Under the pieces are notes generated by a model, which was given only the letters and a program-made list of their open reading frames with translations, was not told where the DNA came from and ran no database searches. From positions 3,143,501 through 3,207,500 of the forward strand of contig NZ_CP160035.1 in assembly GCF_040703125.1 (NCBI RefSeq): 64,000 bases of DNA. Direction: 5' to 3'. The DNA is from Flavobacterium ovatum (lineage in GTDB: Bacteria; Bacteroidota; Bacteroidia; Flavobacteriales; Flavobacteriaceae). The translations under genes were made by a program, and so were the position numbers. Of the stretch, positions 27,655-38,595 are shown one piece after another; the stretch's first letter is position 1; every line of letters begins with the position of its first letter.

Positions 27655-29208
27655 ATGAAAAATTTCATAAAAATCAGCTTACCAATAGTCACTTTATTTT
27701 GTCTACAAGGTTGTTGTAAAAAAGAAGATTCAAGTGCTTGGTCAAAATATAAGCCTCTAAACGAGATTGAAAAACATATTGAGGGATATTATGGTGCTTC
27801 ATTAGGAGGAGAAGCTAATCCTAAAACGGGTAATACAGCTGTGTTTGTAGACTTTTCAGACGGATTGATTCAGGCCTATAATAATAATCCTTCAAATGCT
27901 ATTATCATTCAAGCAATTACAAACAAACTTGTTAGTCCAGATATAGAGTGGTTTGCTTTGGGAAACTCAAAAATTACAAAGCTTGATTTAGCAAGTAATC
28001 AAATTTACAATAAAGTTACAGATCCCAAAGAATATAAAGATATAATGGCTCCAATTAAGGGTGCTCTGCAAAAAATAACATCTTCAAATAATGATGCATT
28101 ATTAATTACCGATTTTGAAGAATATACAGGTGATGGCAAAGAGCAATTCGAGAATTATCCTAAAGAATATTTTACAAATTGGTTGGCAAAGGGAAATTCA
28201 ATTACATTTTTCTATACTGATTACTCGGAAATAAACAAAAAATCTGGAATTACTACTTCAAAACATCTCTATTATACAGTGTTTACTCACGGGAAGGCAA
28301 CAGAAACAAGTATGGTTTCACAAATAAGAAATGCTTTAAAAGGAAGGGTAACAACTAAGATATTTGAATTAAATAATAGTCCATATACTATTTCAAATGA
28401 CTATGGAGGTAAAGATAAAACCGGAATAGCTAATAACACTTTATCACAAGTGGCAACAACTATTTTAAATGCATCTGCAGATAAGAATTTACCTTATGAA
28501 GTAATCGGTGTAGAAAATAATTGGGATGATGGTTTAGATAAATATGTTCAAAATATAATTCAAAAAGAAAAAGGACTTTTTATGAATAAATTACTATTGA
28601 ATGCATCTGATCAATCTTCTTATAAATTAAAAAAGATAGCTGTAAAGGTTTATGATGTTTCCGATGATTTTGAAAAATATGCCCGTTGCAACAAAGCTAA
28701 AAATCATATTCCAGTTCTTACCAAAAATGACAAAAAGGATTTGGTTTGGGATGAAAAATCAAAAAATGACCCAATTACTGTTGAATGCTACCAACCTAAC
28801 GAGAAAACAATTGTACCCAACTACCTTTACAAATCAAAGGATTCAACTGCTAATGAATGGTCTGAAGTATTTGATGTTGATAGTGGAATATTCAATAGTC
28901 ATTTAAAAAACGATCCAAAAAAAATCGAGCTAAAATTGATCTTTCATAAGAATTATAAAAAAGATAATTTTAAAAAAGAGGATGCATTAATTAGAATTGA
29001 TTACATAATTGAAGATGTTACTTTCAATGATACAAATCCCCAATTAAATGATTTTCAATGGACTTCCAGTACTGTAAGGGGAAATATTAATACTTCTCTA
29101 TCAGAAGCTATACGAAACACTCTTCAAGATCCAAAAGTAAATCCAAAAAGCAAAATATTATATTCTTATTTCATAAAATTTGGAAATACTACCTCGACAA
29201 GTAATTAA
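27655..29208 (+). CDS. Lipoprotein with vWA-like domain (left copy)
   Basis: A 517-residue lipoprotein with lipobox LQGC (Cys20). Residues about 60-250 look like a von Willebrand A fold: a hydrophobic strand leading into D66-F-S68-D-G70, close to the DxSxS metal motif, and later ALLITDFEEY with D153 at the place of the third MIDAS aspartate. The C-terminal half (about 290-517) is beta-rich and unrecognised. The vWA assignment is mine from motif pattern only. It belongs to the operon encoding tubulin-like, Hsp70-like and TerD proteins, where a surface or periplasmic vWA lipoprotein could be the adhesion or sensing end. Confidence 0.72.
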   Translation: MKNFIKISLPIVTLFCLQGCCKKEDSSAWSKYKPLNEIEKHIEGYYGASLGGEANPKTGNTAVFVDFSDGLIQAYNNNPSNAIIIQAITNKLVSPDIEWFALGNSKITKLDLASNQIYNKVTDPKEYKDIMAPIKGALQKITSSNNDALLITDFEEYTGDGKEQFENYPKEYFTNWLAKGNSITFFYTDYSEINKKSGITTSKHLYYTVFTHGKATETSMVSQIRNALKGRVTTKIFELNNSPYTISNDYGGKDKTGIANNTLSQVATTILNASADKNLPYEVIGVENNWDDGLDKYVQNIIQKEKGLFMNKLLLNASDQSSYKLKKIAVKVYDVSDDFEKYARCNKAKNHIPVLTKNDKKDLVWDEKSKNDPITVECYQPNEKTIVPNYLYKSKDSTANEWSEVFDVDSGIFNSHLKNDPKKIELKLIFHKNYKKDNFKKEDALIRIDYIIEDVTFNDTNPQLNDFQWTSSTVRGNINTSLSEAIRNTLQDPKVNPKSKILYSYFIKFGNTTSTSN

Positions 29209-29235
29209 TCAAAAAAAACAATAAATTTTAACATT

Positions 29236-29523
29236 ATGACAGCATACTTTATTTCAGCAATTTTTGCAGGAGCAATGATACTTCTAGCAGCATTTATCTC
29301 AAATTCTATCAAGTTTGAAGGAGGTAGCAATCCAACTGACCCTGGTAAAAGAAAAATGTGGTTTTGGATTATGGCTATAATTAATCCTATAGTTTGTTAT
29401 ACTATTGGATGGCTAGTGTTGGCTCCAAATGCAGAGAGTAAACAAATGCAATTTGATGAATATATGGCTGTGCTACCTATTGCAACAGTTGTAGGTTTCT
29501 TTATGCAATTACAACAATACTAG
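29236..29523 (+). pseudogene. Truncated three-TM protein gene, chimeric at the duplication join
   Basis: The first 89 codons equal those of the intact 111-codon gene at 47709. After base 29504 the frame runs into antisense pfkA sequence, giving the six foreign residues MQLQQY before a stop. The third membrane helix is lost. If the duplication is an assembly artefact, this gene does not exist. Confidence 0.85.
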
Positions 29524-30182
29524 ATGATTTACCTGATGCTTTACTCTTTTTCAAAGACTCTAAAAGTCTATCTAAACCTAATTTTTCTTCAGGAATCAAT
29601 ATTTCTTCAGCTCCAGCTCCAATTCCTGCATTTAATGCAATATGACCAGCATCTCTACCCATAACCTCTACAAAGAATAGACGGTTGTGAGAAATAGCGG
29701 TATCTCTAATTTTATCAATACATTCTACAACAGTAATTTAAAGCAGTATCATAACCAAGTGTATGACTTGTACCAAAAATATCGTTATCAATTGTTCCTG
29801 GAATTCCAATTATTGGAAAATTATACTCTGAATTAAAAAGTAATCCTCCTGTAAAGGTTCCGTCTCCTCCAATTACTACCAAAGCATCAATACCAGCTTT
29901 TAGCAATTGTTCGTGTGCTTTTTTACGACCTTCTGTTGTTCTAAATTCAGTTGAACGTGCTGATTTTAAAATAGTACCTCCTTTATTCACAATATTATTT
30001 ACTGAACGTGGACCCATTTCGGCAAAATCACCTTCAATCATTCCTTGGTAACCTCTATAAATACCTACACACTCAATTTTATGATAAGCACAAGTTCTAA
30101 CAACAGAACGAATAGCAGCATTCATTCCAGGTGAATCACCACCTGAAGTCAAAACTCCTATTTTATTAATCTTATTTGACAT
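29505..30182 (-). pseudogene. pfkA: 5' fragment of pfkA with a frameshift
   Basis: This is the N-terminal part of 6-phosphofructokinase, identical to the intact gene (start at 11709) down to codon ~149. An extra A at 29735/29736 then shifts the frame, giving NYCCRMY and a stop. The remaining pfkA sequence continues out of frame to 29505, where it is cut by the duplication join. The catalytic GGDG and PGTIDND motifs are present, but the fructose-6-phosphate site is lost, so it is not functional. Confidence 0.9.
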
Positions 30183-30415
30183 TGTTTTTAGTTTAAGTCG
30201 TAAATTTAAGAAACATATCGCACTTTTCAACCTTATGAAATACTAAATTACTCAACCTCAGTAAATTCAAACGTTTTCGTTAATAAGTTTTCAAAAAAAC
30301 AAAAAAAAATCAGTTTAACTAACATAAATCTATTTTTTTCATGTTTAACTAACAATTAATCATAATTTGAAAATTTTTAAATAAAAACAACAATCCTGAA
30401 TTTTCTATCTACAAC

Positions 30416-33400
30416 TTATTCTTCATCAGGTACAATTGCCTCCCTATTGGGTTTTGATTCTACTGGTTTTGGTTCTTTTTGTTTAGAAAAATTAATGTAT
30501 TCAGGTGCTAAATTTGAATCTTGAAACTGGTCAATGTATTGAATTGTTGAATTTGACTTTTGATTTTTAAATATTTTATTTACCAATTCTCGGAACGTAT
30601 CAAAATCCACCTCATAAGAAACCCCTAATCCTTGCGTATAACCAATACCTTGTCCTATATAGTTAACATCATTTTCACGATTAAAGATTCGTAAGTTTAA
30701 AGTACCGTCATCATTGACTCTGTATTGTACTTCTAAGTCACCTACAACTGCTGATTCATTGATTCCTCCAAATGGAACCCCTACTTTACCATTAATAGTA
30801 AATCTTTCATTTATTTTTGAAGAAATAGTAGCTACTACTCTACCATCAGTTTCTTGACCAATACGTTTGTCAGCTGATACATAATTAAAACCAACTTTAA
30901 ATTTATCATCATCAGTTCTTATAATCCCTCCTAACAAACTAGAAGCCGTTTCAAACAAACTTCCTGAAAAATCAGATTGATTCACTCCTTCTGAACTTAA
31001 AAAACCTCCTGAAGATAGTAAATACAACGCTTGAGTTTGTCTAACATCCTTATCATATAACTTATATTGAATTTCAGATTTCAACACATTACTAACGGTA
31101 GGGAACTCAATATTAAAATCAGGTTCGGGACTAGCTAAATCTCCCTTAATACCAATAATCACATTCACGGGTACTTTTCTATTAAAAGAAGAATTTTCTA
31201 AAAGTACCGCCGGATTCGCAATGGTTTTATATACGGCTTCTAAATTCAACTGAGCACGCATTGGATTTCCTTCCCAAGAAATAGATCCTCCTTTTTTTAC
31301 ATCAAATTTCTTATCAATAAGACCTCCATATTTGAAATTATAAGAACCTTCATAGGCTTGAAAATTCCCCCACATATTGAATTTCCCTAAAGTATTAATT
31401 TTGAATAATAACGACCCGTACCCCTTACCTTTCATTCCGTGTCCTGAATTTCGGTCTAAAATCACTTCTACTTCTGCATCAGGTGTTATATCTAAATCAA
31501 ACTCTAACTCTAATCCTTTATAATTTCTAGAATTATCTAAAATCCCTTTCTTGATATTACTTTTTTCTTTTGCACTTAAAAAATGTAATAGACTATTATC
31601 ACCAAGGCTTTCTGCTTGATTTATTGGGATTTTCAAAGCAGACCCCTTCTCTGACTTAGCTTCCACTTTTATAAACAAACCGTTTGTAGGTCCTGTAATA
31701 CTAGCATTTCCGTCAATAAATGCAGTTCCATAATATGCTGCATCTTCACTATCTTGAGTATCTAGAACTAACAATCGTTTGGAATTGATAGCTAAATCTA
31801 ATTTCCAATCCATAAATTTATCATGCTGAATACTTCCTCTCAATACTCCTTTAGTACCAAATTTAGAATCTGTGAGTATATTATTTCTTAACAGGAAGCT
31901 CTCGTCTAATAAGTCCACTATAGAACCCTCCGCCAATTTATAATCAACATTTAAGTATGGAATTGTTAGTCCTGCTCCATCTACAAAAAGTCGTCCACTA
32001 ATTTTAGGCTGATTAACCGTTCCTCCTATATGTGAATTCCCTGAAACAAATCCTCTTATATTTGATAAAACACTACCTCCAAGGGAACTTAAAATTCCTA
32101 GATTAAATTTATCCAATTTTAAATCCAAATCTAAGGCCGCTTCTTTACCTACAATTGTAAAATTTCCTTTTGCGTTGAACGATTCTAGATTTTTATTCTC
32201 CAAATAGGAATCAATTGAAAATTTTTCCAGGTTTTGGTCTCCTTCAATTTCAAACTTTAAAACCCCTAAATCAGTTTCGTTAATATTCAAATGATCTATT
32301 ACCAATGCGGCTGTAGGTTTATATACCGTATTATTTTGAAAAAAATTAACTTCTCCATTTAAATTTCCCTTAAAAACAAACTTATCATCAGCAGGAGTAA
32401 TCTTAAACAAATCAACATCTTTAAAACTCAATTTTAAATCTTTGTTGGTTTTACCGCCTGTTTTTCCTTTTAGAATAATTTCCTGATTTTCATGTGATAA
32501 AATAATATTATTGATAGAAAAATTCTTCAATAGCTTATCAAAGACAATTTGATTATCTGCTGTCTCTTTTTCGTTCAAAAACCATAGATTGTCTTTAATT
32601 TTTAATTCAGATTTGCTAATCCCTACAACATTTTCATTTTCCTTATTGATAGTATGGTATAAATTCAAATTGAAATAATCTTCTCCTTTTGACCCTCCTT
32701 TAAACTCTGACCTAAAAAACAAGGTATCTTTATTGGTCACGTTTATCAAACTAAAATCGCGTATTTTATAATATTTAGTTTTAATACTATCTAATTCTAA
32801 ATAAGCATTATACAAAGGATTTTTGTTATCTATTGCAATTCTAATATTATCAAATGTATTATCATCCGCAACAATCTTAGGTGAATTAAAATTAAGTTTA
32901 AATTCCTGAGAATCTGATTTAATACTCCCCTTAATAACCGTATTTGATCCAATCGTTATATTTGGATAAAATATTTCGATGATTTTATTATATACTGAAA
33001 AATTAAATTTTAAAAATTGTCCCTTATTAACTGGCTCCGGTTTAAAGTTGGTGTACAAGCTACCGATCGAGTTCCTAACTAAAACCCCTAACTCACTAAA
33101 TTTAAACCTCCCTACAATTTCACCTTCAACAATGTCCGGAGAATTTAAGGTAATTGTTCTAATTTTACCTGCATCAAAATTAGAATTGATTGAAAAGTCA
33201 TTGAACGTATAAATATCTTTTTCATTCTGATAAGAGGTGTTTTTAAAATATACATTTCCCTGTAAATTTTCAATCGTATTACCATCAACTTGAACAATAA
33301 CATCCCCTTTAAAATTAGAAATAGTATCATTTACAAAATTCAATTTATGAAAATCAGCATTTCTAACATCTATATGAAAGTCATATTTACTGTCTTTTTT

Positions 33401-34846
33401 ACTTAAATCGACCAAACCATCAAAATCCATATTTAGATTAGGATCGTCAACATTTACTTTACCTCTATAATAGGGGGGCTTAAAATTACCATTTACGGCT
33501 ATATTTCTATAGTTATACTTATTATAATAAATCTTAGAAACTACTCCTTTTACACCCGTATCTAAATATTTTTTGGTAAAACCAACGCCTTCAATCTCTA
33601 CATCCATGGTCACTTTACCTAAATCTTTCTCATCAAGAAAAATCCCTAAGTCAAAATCTTTGGTCACTACATTTCCATTGTATGAAGCTTTATCTATAAA
33701 GTCAATTTGATTGATACTCAAGTCTGACTTCACATCTCCGATGTCTGTAATCATTGAAAAATCAGCGTCCAAATCGGTGGCGCTCCACTGGATATTACCT
33801 TTAATATTGAAGTTTCCAATTCTTTTTAATTCAATAGGTAGTTTTTTTCCTAAAACATTCGGAATCAATTGAACTAAATTGTCATAGGAAGAAGATAATT
33901 TACTAAGATTAGCATCCATCAAAAAGCGTTGATGCTGTTTCCCCCAAATATTTTTGAAATTGATTGCTCCAAATAACCTTGTATTCTTAGAGTCGTATAA
34001 ACTCAAATTATTCAAGGTCAAGTTATTCAAGGTTCCTTTTACTTTTGTCGCCAAATTAAAAGACAAATCTTTACCTAAATCATTGTAAAAAGGTCGAATG
34101 TCATTTGACGAAACTAATGACGGATATATTGTACCTTCAAATTTTACTTTGTCGTTGAAATCTGCAAAATCAGTAATTTTATAACTCAGTACGATATCTG
34201 CTTTAATCATGGACTCTTTGGTTTTGATGTCCAAATTCTTGAGTACTATTTGCTTTTTGGTATAACTAAATTTTGTATTTAATTCAGACACATATACTCC
34301 ACGATGATCCAAAAACGACATTTTTTTTATTACGGAAGTAACTTCTGGCCCGTATAACTTGAAGTTTATTAATAGGGCATTTAACTTGGTAAAATCAACA
34401 TCTTTGGGAGCTACTCTATTTTCGTCGCTCAAAATAAAATGACTATTTACAATTGTTGCAACATCAGCCTCAAAAAGAGTATGTTTTCCTGTAGAAGGTT
34501 TTCCGTCATCAAAAGATTTTATAAATACATCAATATTAGTATCGTCTTCGTTCTTATAGGTTTTTAAATTAAATAATAGGTTTTCTAATCTGATATCACC
34601 AAACATCAAATCACCATCTAATAACTTTTTGACATCTAAAATATTTGTATTAAGGATTTCACTGTAAATCAAAGTATCTTTATGATGGTCTCTAATTAAA
34701 ACCTCTCTCAATTTAACACCTCCAAAAATATTTATTTTAGCGGTCCCCACATTGATATCAACCCCAAAATCATTATTTAAGTTCTGGGTAACATAATGTG
34801 CAATTTTAGTTTGAACGAAAGAAGTTGAAAGAGCAATTCCTAACAA
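30416..34846 (-). CDS. TamB-like protein (right copy)
   Basis: Protein identical to the left copy at 11943-16373, including the problem at its start: TTG at 34846 is the only canonical start, while the open frame extends upstream to 34927 through a basic, hydrophobic anchor sequence. A real cell with both copies would carry two doses of this very large envelope protein. Confidence 0.86.
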   Translation of the reverse strand: MLGIALSTSFVQTKIAHYVTQNLNNDFGVDINVGTAKINIFGGVKLREVLIRDHHKDTLIYSEILNTNILDVKKLLDGDLMFGDIRLENLLFNLKTYKNEDDTNIDVFIKSFDDGKPSTGKHTLFEADVATIVNSHFILSDENRVAPKDVDFTKLNALLINFKLYGPEVTSVIKKMSFLDHRGVYVSELNTKFSYTKKQIVLKNLDIKTKESMIKADIVLSYKITDFADFNDKVKFEGTIYPSLVSSNDIRPFYNDLGKDLSFNLATKVKGTLNNLTLNNLSLYDSKNTRLFGAINFKNIWGKQHQRFLMDANLSKLSSSYDNLVQLIPNVLGKKLPIELKRIGNFNIKGNIQWSATDLDADFSMITDIGDVKSDLSINQIDFIDKASYNGNVVTKDFDLGIFLDEKDLGKVTMDVEIEGVGFTKKYLDTGVKGVVSKIYYNKYNYRNIAVNGNFKPPYYRGKVNVDDPNLNMDFDGLVDLSKKDSKYDFHIDVRNADFHKLNFVNDTISNFKGDVIVQVDGNTIENLQGNVYFKNTSYQNEKDIYTFNDFSINSNFDAGKIRTITLNSPDIVEGEIVGRFKFSELGVLVRNSIGSLYTNFKPEPVNKGQFLKFNFSVYNKIIEIFYPNITIGSNTVIKGSIKSDSQEFKLNFNSPKIVADDNTFDNIRIAIDNKNPLYNAYLELDSIKTKYYKIRDFSLINVTNKDTLFFRSEFKGGSKGEDYFNLNLYHTINKENENVVGISKSELKIKDNLWFLNEKETADNQIVFDKLLKNFSINNIILSHENQEIILKGKTGGKTNKDLKLSFKDVDLFKITPADDKFVFKGNLNGEVNFFQNNTVYKPTAALVIDHLNINETDLGVLKFEIEGDQNLEKFSIDSYLENKNLESFNAKGNFTIVGKEAALDLDLKLDKFNLGILSSLGGSVLSNIRGFVSGNSHIGGTVNQPKISGRLFVDGAGLTIPYLNVDYKLAEGSIVDLLDESFLLRNNILTDSKFGTKGVLRGSIQHDKFMDWKLDLAINSKRLLVLDTQDSEDAAYYGTAFIDGNASITGPTNGLFIKVEAKSEKGSALKIPINQAESLGDNSLLHFLSAKEKSNIKKGILDNSRNYKGLELEFDLDITPDAEVEVILDRNSGHGMKGKGYGSLLFKINTLGKFNMWGNFQAYEGSYNFKYGGLIDKKFDVKKGGSISWEGNPMRAQLNLEAVYKTIANPAVLLENSSFNRKVPVNVIIGIKGDLASPEPDFNIEFPTVSNVLKSEIQYKLYDKDVRQTQALYLLSSGGFLSSEGVNQSDFSGSLFETASSLLGGIIRTDDDKFKVGFNYVSADKRIGQETDGRVVATISSKINERFTINGKVGVPFGGINESAVVGDLEVQYRVNDDGTLNLRIFNRENDVNYIGQGIGYTQGLGVSYEVDFDTFRELVNKIFKNQKSNSTIQYIDQFQDSNLAPEYINFSKQKEPKPVESKPNREAIVPDEE

Positions 34847-34972
34847 TAGTAAGAGGAGAATTAACCCAATAATTAAACTTAAAAATATTTTAATGTACTT
34901 TTTGATCTTCTTGATTTTTAATTTTTTCTAAAAACAGGATATTGCACAAAGAAAGAGTCTTTCCTTTCGCAA

Positions 34973-35013
34973 AAATTCTTTAATTTTGGCTGCGCCGTAA
35001 AATTAAAGAATTT
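34973..35013. promoter_or_regulatory. 15-bp perfect inverted repeat (right copy)
   Basis: Second copy of the dyad between tamB and tsaD (arms 34973-34987 and 34999-35013), again overlapping a TAATTTTG -7-like box toward tsaD. Confidence 0.55.
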
Positions 35014-35056
35014 AAAATTCGGTTTGTCAAATATAATTCAAAATTTGTGCCTTTTT

Positions 35057-36079
35057 ATGCAAAATCCCGAGGTTTTTATTCTTGCCATCGAAAGTTCCTG
35101 TGATGATACTGCTGCCGCTGTTTTAAATAACGATAAAGTATTGTCAAATGTTGTTGCTAATCAGCTAATTCATTCACAATATGGAGGTGTAGTACCTGAA
35201 CTAGCTTCGAGAGCACACCAACAAAATATTGTTCCCGTAATTGATGCCGCTCTTAAAAAAGCCAATATTCAAAAAGAACAACTCAGTGCCATTGCTTTTA
35301 CCCAAGGTCCAGGACTTATGGGTTCACTACTCGTGGGGAGTTCTTTTGCGAAGTCAATGGCTAGTGCATTAAACATCCCTTTGATTGCCGTAAATCATAT
35401 GCATGCACATATTTTAGCCCATTTTATTGATGAAGAAGGCTATGACAAACCAGAATTTCCGTTTTTAGCCTTAACCATTAGTGGTGGACATACTCAAATT
35501 GTGAGAGTTGAAGGTTTTTTTGATATGACCATAATTGGCGAAACAACTGATGATGCGGTTGGAGAAGCATTTGATAAAACTGCAAAAATATTAGGACTTC
35601 CCTATCCTGGTGGTCCATTAGTTGATAAAAATGCACAATTAGGAAATCCAATAGCTTTTAAGTTTACCAAGCCTAAAGTTCCGGGATTGGATTTTAGTTT
35701 TTCTGGTCTCAAAACGGCTATTTTGTATTTTATCCAAAAGAAAAAACTTGAGAACGAAAATTTCATTGACGAAAACATCAATGATATTTGTGCTTCGGTT
35801 CAACATACTATCATCGAGATTTTGATGGACAAACTAAAATTAGCTGTCAAAGAAACTGGCATCAATAAAATAGCAATTGGCGGCGGCGTTTCTGCTAATT
35901 CAGGTATTAGAAAAACGCTAAAAGAAGGCGAACAAAAATACGGGTGGAAAACCTATATCCCCAAATTTGAATACACCACAGATAATGCTGCAATGATAGG
36001 AATTGTAGGTTATCAAAAATATTTAACACAACAATTTGAAACCGCTACAGTTGTTTCAAAAGCACGAATCCAATTTTAA
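35057..36079 (+). CDS. tsaD: TsaD (right copy)
   Basis: Identical to the TsaD at 16584-17606, with all metal and nucleotide motifs intact. TsaD is normally single copy in bacteria, so two identical copies 18 kb apart argue for a very recent duplication or an assembly artefact. Confidence 0.94.
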   Translation: MQNPEVFILAIESSCDDTAAAVLNNDKVLSNVVANQLIHSQYGGVVPELASRAHQQNIVPVIDAALKKANIQKEQLSAIAFTQGPGLMGSLLVGSSFAKSMASALNIPLIAVNHMHAHILAHFIDEEGYDKPEFPFLALTISGGHTQIVRVEGFFDMTIIGETTDDAVGEAFDKTAKILGLPYPGGPLVDKNAQLGNPIAFKFTKPKVPGLDFSFSGLKTAILYFIQKKKLENENFIDENINDICASVQHTIIEILMDKLKLAVKETGINKIAIGGGVSANSGIRKTLKEGEQKYGWKTYIPKFEYTTDNAAMIGIVGYQKYLTQQFETATVVSKARIQF

Positions 36080-36082
36080 GCT

Positions 36083-36793
36083 ATGCAATTATTTTACAAT
36101 ATTGACCTAAACGAATCTACAGAAAGCTTTTCTTTTGACAAAGAAGAAAGCAGGCACATCATTAAAGTATTGCGGAAAAAAGATGGTGATATACTACACG
36201 TTACCAATGGATTAGGACTTTTATTTGAAACTAAAATTAATTTGGCCTCCGATAATAAATGTACGGTTGATATTTTATCTTTCACAAAAAAAGAACCTTC
36301 TAAATATCATTTGCATTTGGCAGTAGCCCCTACCAAAATGAACGATCGATTTGAATGGTTTTTGGAAAAAGCAACTGAAATAGGTATTCATGAAATTACA
36401 CCAATTATTTGTGATCGTTCTGAAAGAAAAGTGATCAATCAAGATCGTTATGAGAAAATAATCTTATCGGCTTTAAAACAAGCTAACGAGCTTTATTTAC
36501 CCAAATTAAACCCTGCCATTTCATTTAAAGATTTTGTTGGTCAAACAGAAAAAAAAGGCCTTCAATTAATTGCTCATTGCGAAGAAACGGATAAAAAAAC
36601 ACTTAAATCTATTTTGAAACCAAATGAAGATGTCACCATGCTGATAGGACCTGAGGGAGATTTTTCAGATAAAGAAATCCAACTAGCATTAGAGAATAAC
36701 TTCCAAGCCGTATCTTTGGGAAATACTAGATTACGAACTGAAACAGCTGCAATGGTAGCCTGTCATAGTATTGCTTTTTTTAATGAGAATTAA
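36083..36793 (+). CDS. rsmE: RsmE (right copy)
   Basis: Identical to the 16S rRNA U1498 methyltransferase at 17610-18320, including IGPEGDF and the LGNTRLRTETA knot motif. Same 3-bp spacing to tsaD. Confidence 0.94.
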   Translation: MQLFYNIDLNESTESFSFDKEESRHIIKVLRKKDGDILHVTNGLGLLFETKINLASDNKCTVDILSFTKKEPSKYHLHLAVAPTKMNDRFEWFLEKATEIGIHEITPIICDRSERKVINQDRYEKIILSALKQANELYLPKLNPAISFKDFVGQTEKKGLQLIAHCEETDKKTLKSILKPNEDVTMLIGPEGDFSDKEIQLALENNFQAVSLGNTRLRTETAAMVACHSIAFFNEN

Positions 36794-36798
36794 ATCAG

Positions 36799-37437
36799 AT
36801 GAAAAAAATCTATTTCGTTTTTCTTTTTCTGTCCTTGAACATTTTTGCTCAAGAAATTGCCTTATTGAAATATAGTGGCGGTGGTGATTGGTATGCAAAT
36901 CCCACTTCATTGCCTAATTTAATTCAATTTTGCAACACCAACATTAACACCACTTTAAAAACAAAACCAGCAACTGTAGAACCAGGAAGCCCCAATCTTT
37001 TTACGTACCCATTTATTCATTTGACAGGTCATGGAAATGTGGTTTTTAGTGATGCCGAAGTAAAAAACCTTCAGGATTACTTAAACTCTGGTGGTTTTTT
37101 ACACATTGACGATAATTATGGTTTAGACCAATATATTCGAAAAGAAATCAAAAAATTGTTTCCTAATACAGCCTTAATAGAAATTCCGGCAACGCATTTA
37201 ATTTTTCAAAAGCCGTATGCTTTTCCGAATGGTTTACCTAAAATTCACGAACATGATGGCAAACGACCACAAGCTTTTGGAATATTTGTAAAAAGTAGAT
37301 TAGTCTTACTATACACTTATGAGTGCGACTTAGGAGATGGTTGGGAAAATCCCGAAGTCAATAATGACCCACTTTCCGTTCGAGAAAAAGCGTTGAAAAT
37401 GGGTGCCAATATTATACATTATATATTCAACAACTAG
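36799..37437 (+). CDS. Secreted DUF4159 protein (right copy)
   Basis: Identical to 18326-18964: signal peptide, then the DUF4159 domain with GGGDWY and LHIDDNYG motifs. Confidence 0.84.
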   Translation: MKKIYFVFLFLSLNIFAQEIALLKYSGGGDWYANPTSLPNLIQFCNTNINTTLKTKPATVEPGSPNLFTYPFIHLTGHGNVVFSDAEVKNLQDYLNSGGFLHIDDNYGLDQYIRKEIKKLFPNTALIEIPATHLIFQKPYAFPNGLPKIHEHDGKRPQAFGIFVKSRLVLLYTYECDLGDGWENPEVNNDPLSVREKALKMGANIIHYIFNN

Positions 37438-37441
37438 ACTA

Positions 37442-37468
37442 GACTAATTTAATTTTTAGTCGGTTTTT
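37442..37468 (+). terminator. Weak terminator-like hairpin (right copy)
   Basis: GACTAA/TTAGTC stem followed by GGTTTTT, same as at 18969. Weak. Confidence 0.33.
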
Positions 37469-37501
37469 AAACTACATTTGAATCCATATCTATCCCTTTT
37501 T

Positions 37502-38593
37502 ATGATTACATCTAAAATAATTGCAAACGGAATTTTGAAAGCTATTGCTTTTTTAATCATCACATGTTTAGTACTTTTCTTTTTGTACCAAATTCAGACC
37601 GTCATTCTCTATCTTGTAATTTCGTTAATCCTTTGTTTAATAGCCAATCCCTTTGTTTCTTTCTTAAAAAAAAGACTGAAATTTAATAATACCATGGCGA
37701 CTGTTGCAACACTTATATTATTCATTTCATTACTTATAGGTTTTGTCCTTTTATTTGTACCACTAATCATATCACAAGCAGAAAATTTATCCTTATTGGA
37801 TACTAATTTACTCCAAAATCAATTTATTGTTATCGAAAAAAACATAGAGAATTATTTCAATATCAATCACATCAATTTAGAAGAACTATTGAAAGAATCA
37901 AACTTATCTTCTAAAATCAACTATAACTATTTTACAGATTTCATCAATTCAATCTTAAACCTCATTGCTAGTTTTGGAATGGGATTAGCGTCCGTTTTTT
38001 TTATCACTTTTTTCTTCCTGAAAGACCAATTACTATTTAAAGAAAAAGCTAAAATGATTCTTCCTGATGAGAATGAAGATAAAATCTTAAATTCTATCGA
38101 AAAGACTAACCAACTATTAACACGTTATTTTATTGGTTTATTGATCCAATTGACAGCTGTATTTGTCATGTATTTGATTGTTCTTTTAATCTTTAATTCA
38201 AAAAATGCTTTTATCATTGCGTTTTTATGTGCCTTACTAAATATCATACCTTATATAGGACCAATCATAGGAACTGTTTTAGCTGCTATTCTAACTTTAA
38301 TTGGCGGAATAGGGACTGATTTTAGAACTGAAATGCTTCCTACGACGATTTATATTGTTATTGGTTTTTTAATCGTTCAAGTGATTGATAACAACATCAA
38401 CCAACCGATTATTTTCTCAAAAAGTGTCAAATCTCATCCTTTAGAAATTTTCTTAGTAATCCTTATTAGTGGAATTACATTTGGTGTTTTTGGAATGGTA
38501 GTGGCAATTCCTATTTATACAATATTGAAAGTAGTATTGAAAGAATTCTTTCCTAAGAATAAAATAGTCTCTGTTTTAACCGAAAATATTTAG
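37502..38593 (+). CDS. AI-2E family transporter (right copy)
   Basis: Identical to 19029-20120; multi-pass permease with the NIIPYIGPIIG motif. ATG at 37502 preferred over TTG at 37478. Confidence 0.88.
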   Translation: MITSKIIANGILKAIAFLIITCLVLFFLYQIQTVILYLVISLILCLIANPFVSFLKKRLKFNNTMATVATLILFISLLIGFVLLFVPLIISQAENLSLLDTNLLQNQFIVIEKNIENYFNINHINLEELLKESNLSSKINYNYFTDFINSILNLIASFGMGLASVFFITFFFLKDQLLFKEKAKMILPDENEDKILNSIEKTNQLLTRYFIGLLIQLTAVFVMYLIVLLIFNSKNAFIIAFLCALLNIIPYIGPIIGTVLAAILTLIGGIGTDFRTEMLPTTIYIVIGFLIVQVIDNNINQPIIFSKSVKSHPLEIFLVILISGITFGVFGMVVAIPIYTILKVVLKEFFPKNKIVSVLTENI

Positions 38594-38595
38594 CT

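Larger units (their letters stand above)
11033..29504. repeat. Left unit of an 18.47-kb direct tandem duplication
   Basis: This 18,472-base block recurs directly adjacent at 29505-47977 with, as far as I can see, a single difference: one extra A at 29735/29736 in the right unit. All gene products compared are identical. The block starts inside pfkA and ends inside a small membrane-protein gene. Base 11032 (A) differs from 29504 (T), and 29505 (G) differs from 47978 (A), so the join shows no microhomology. It may be a real recent duplication or an assembly error. Confidence 0.9.
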
